DNA of 24,780 nucleotides from DASWIG01 sp965371445 (GTDB taxonomy: Bacteria; Acidobacteriota; Thermoanaerobaculia; Multivoradales; J023), in NCBI GenBank assembly GCA_965371445.1, contig CBDUYN010000154.1, forward strand, positions 1-24,780, in the 5' to 3' direction. The translations under genes and the position numbers were made by a program. Shown here in pieces: positions 23,414 through 24,780 of this stretch. The notes beneath the pieces are model-generated. The model made no database searches and was not told the origin of the DNA. It saw only the letters and a list, made by a program, of their open reading frames with translations. The stretch's first letter is position 1, and every line of letters starts with the position of its first letter.

Positions 23414-24673
23414 ATGAGCACAGAGAACCTGAGCGAGAACGCGCGCCGGCTTCTGGACGCGGTACCGGCAGCGCTCGAAAAGGGCGTCGAGCTCTACGAG
23501 TGGTGGCAAAAAGCCGACGCCGAGAGGAGCTACGACAGGGAGTACAAGGAGACCTTCGTCGCCAACCGGCCGGACGACGAAAGCTACGGCTTCTTCGACG
23601 AAGTCGAGCTGTCGACGGGAAAGATCCCGATCAATGGCAACGTCCAGAAGATGTTCTACGACGAGCCCAAGGCGCCGCCCGACTATGAAGGCGCCGCCGA
23701 CGAGTGGATGCACGACCAGGTCCGCGCGTTCGTCCTGCGCTACTTCATGCGGATCAGCGACTACCGCCAGCCGCAGCTCTACCCCGAGTCGCACCCCAAG
23801 CCGCCGCCGGGTCTCGGTATCCTCAGCCAATGCCCCGAAAGCGAGGACGAAGCCTCGGGTTTCGGTTTCTCGCAGCTCTACTACAAGCGGAAGATGGACG
23901 GCGAGATCGGCGAGTTCCCGGAAGAGGAGCGCGACCAGATCGTCGACTTGAGAGAATTCAAGGACGAGTACGAGTGGATCGTCTTGAAGAATCCGATTTT
24001 CGGCTTCGGCTTCGGGTTCAAGCTCTTCGGCAACCTCCTTGAAGACCTCGTCGGCACGAGTGGCCCGCGCGTCTCGGTGCCGGCCAAGGTCTACAACTAC
24101 CTGGTGATCTCGAACGACTTCGTCGTCGACGAAGAGAACCCGGAGCCCGGGGTGCGCGGCCGCTACGGCTTCGGCTACGCTTTCGTCAACGACCCGGAGC
24201 CGAGCCTCTACGGCTACGGACCGGGGCAGCTCGAACCGGCCTACGAACAGCTGGTCTGGGAGGTCCGCGACACGGGCGAGGTCACCGTCACCGCGTCGTT
24301 TGTGGCCCAGGAGCCGCGGGAGATCCTCCGCCTGTCGGTCGATCCCCTGGCCTGGGGCTATCAGCTCATCAAGGCGCTGGGCGGTGAATTTCCGGACGCC
24401 TGGAAGCGCGCCTACGACGACCTGCCACTGACCAACCTGACCTTCGACCCGGTGCTCCCCTCGGTCCGGCTCCTGAACTTCTTCACCATGGGGCAGGCCG
24501 CCAAGCGTTTTTGTATCTCGAAGACCCACATCATCAAGGAGGCGCTCTTCCTGCACTTCCTCCAGCACTACCAGACCATCCTGGGATCGCTTCAGACCTG
24601 GCGTCAGGTATCGGACTGGACCGCCGAGGAGGGGAAGCTGCCGAAGTTCGTGGTCAGCGGCAAGAGCTCCTGA
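23414..24673 (+). CDS. Unrecognised 419-residue protein
   Basis: ATG 23414 follows GGAGGAGG (23401-23408) with 5-nt spacing, a strong signal. I do not recognise the family. The protein is acidic, rich in Phe, Tyr, Trp, Asp and Glu, and has no signal peptide or clear membrane helix. It contains aromatic-glycine clusters: NPIFGFGFGFKLFGN at about 193-207, RYGFGYAF at about 250 and LYGYGPGQL at about 265. The N-terminal 40 residues are helical and charged. Segment 220-310 alternates like a beta-rich domain (KVYNYLVISNDFVV, VTVTASFVAQEP). The C-terminal third is helical. No catalytic motif is evident. It may be a lipid- or membrane-associated or self-assembling protein; that rests only on composition. 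Its neighbours give no further clue. Confidence 0.75.
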   Translation: MSTENLSENARRLLDAVPAALEKGVELYEWWQKADAERSYDREYKETFVANRPDDESYGFFDEVELSTGKIPINGNVQKMFYDEPKAPPDYEGAADEWMHDQVRAFVLRYFMRISDYRQPQLYPESHPKPPPGLGILSQCPESEDEASGFGFSQLYYKRKMDGEIGEFPEEERDQIVDLREFKDEYEWIVLKNPIFGFGFGFKLFGNLLEDLVGTSGPRVSVPAKVYNYLVISNDFVVDEENPEPGVRGRYGFGYAFVNDPEPSLYGYGPGQLEPAYEQLVWEVRDTGEVTVTASFVAQEPREILRLSVDPLAWGYQLIKALGGEFPDAWKRAYDDLPLTNLTFDPVLPSVRLLNFFTMGQAAKRFCISKTHIIKEALFLHFLQHYQTILGSLQTWRQVSDWTAEEGKLPKFVVSGKSS

Positions 24674-24711
24674 GGCCGCCGAACCGCTAGGAGCCTGTAG
24701 GGCATAGATCC

Positions 24712-24728
24712 GGCAGGCTGCGCCTGCC
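24712..24728. repeat. Hairpin GGCAGGC/GCCTGCC after the orphan gene
   Basis: GGCAGGC (24712-24718) and GCCTGCC (24722-24728) pair exactly around TGC, 39 bp after the stop of the orphan gene, followed by AAGAAAAT. It may be a terminator or an intergenic repeat. Confidence 0.5.
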
Positions 24729-24744
24729 AAGAAAATCCCCCCTG

Positions 24745-24763
24745 CCCCCTTTCCTAAAGGGGG
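24745..24763. repeat. Palindrome CCCCCTTT-CCT-AAAGGGGG at the right edge
   Basis: CCCCCTTT (24745-24752) pairs with AAAGGGGG (24756-24763). The context (ATCCCCCCTGCCCCCTTT) resembles dispersed intergenic elements that, from memory, occur in many environmental bacterial genomes. The right arm ends in GGGGTT, so it is not a classical terminator. Confidence 0.5.
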
Positions 24764-24780
24764 GTTCAGAGAAGAATCCG

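Noticed and set aside
23285..24730. Minus-strand open frame of 481 codons opposite the orphan protein
   Set aside because: The plus-strand gene has a strong ribosome binding site and balanced composition. The minus translation is Val/Leu/Arg/Glu-biased as expected for an antisense shadow.

Overview
The window is GC-rich, densely coded bacterial DNA, probably from an Acidobacteriota member (perhaps the Thermoanaerobaculia branch) or a close relative. No rRNA or other marker gene is present, so this is inferred from gene content: an ADOP-type FtsX permease (a family expanded in Acidobacteria), a bacterial tricorn protease, an M29 aminopeptidase, a DUF2723-TPR membrane glycosyltransferase, an MMPL/RND transporter and a PAS-type hybrid histidine kinase. 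I see no tRNA, rRNA, CRISPR array, transposase or integrase.

Layout. Positions 1-498 are mostly non-coding, with a possible edge ORF, hairpins and a frameshifted DUF4143 ATPase remnant. Positions 499-3579 (+) encode a LacI-family sensor without a DNA-binding domain and an MMPL/RND transporter. Positions 3576-6743 (-) encode, in transcription order, a TPR protein, a ParA/MinD-like ATPase and a hybrid histidine kinase; a TPR protein with two cyclic-nucleotide-binding domains (6779-8410, +) diverges from them. A REP-like inverted pair, a stand-alone CBM48 protein, a strong terminator and an M29 aminopeptidase follow, to 10256.

Positions 10642-14234 are a rearranged zone. A MATE gene breaks off after about 76 codons near 10870. 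Next come a short ORF with a perfect 18-bp tandem repeat and a frameshift, then a nitroreductase and a CoA-pyrophosphatase-like NUDIX gene overlapping by 4 bp. An ADOP permease lacking its 5' third then resumes in the NUDIX reading frame, just after the NUDIX stop codon.

Positions 14333-19124 (-) encode a periplasmic tricorn protease, a small membrane protein and an exported protein of unknown function. Positions 19219-24673 (+) encode a GT-C/TPR membrane protein, a two-gene unit (degenerate endonuclease-like plus Clp-N-like protein, overlapping a radical SAM gene) and a 419-residue orphan. The window ends in intergenic palindromes.

Two sets of genes look like working units. The first is the TPR/ParA/histidine kinase group facing the TPR/cNMP protein, which suggests a signalling or positioning module. 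The second is the endonuclease-like/Clp-N gene overlapping the radical SAM gene. A recurrent extended -10-like element (TGCTANNNT) lies upstream of seven plus-strand genes or gene remnants; at two of them it is so close to the start codon that nearly leaderless transcripts are predicted.
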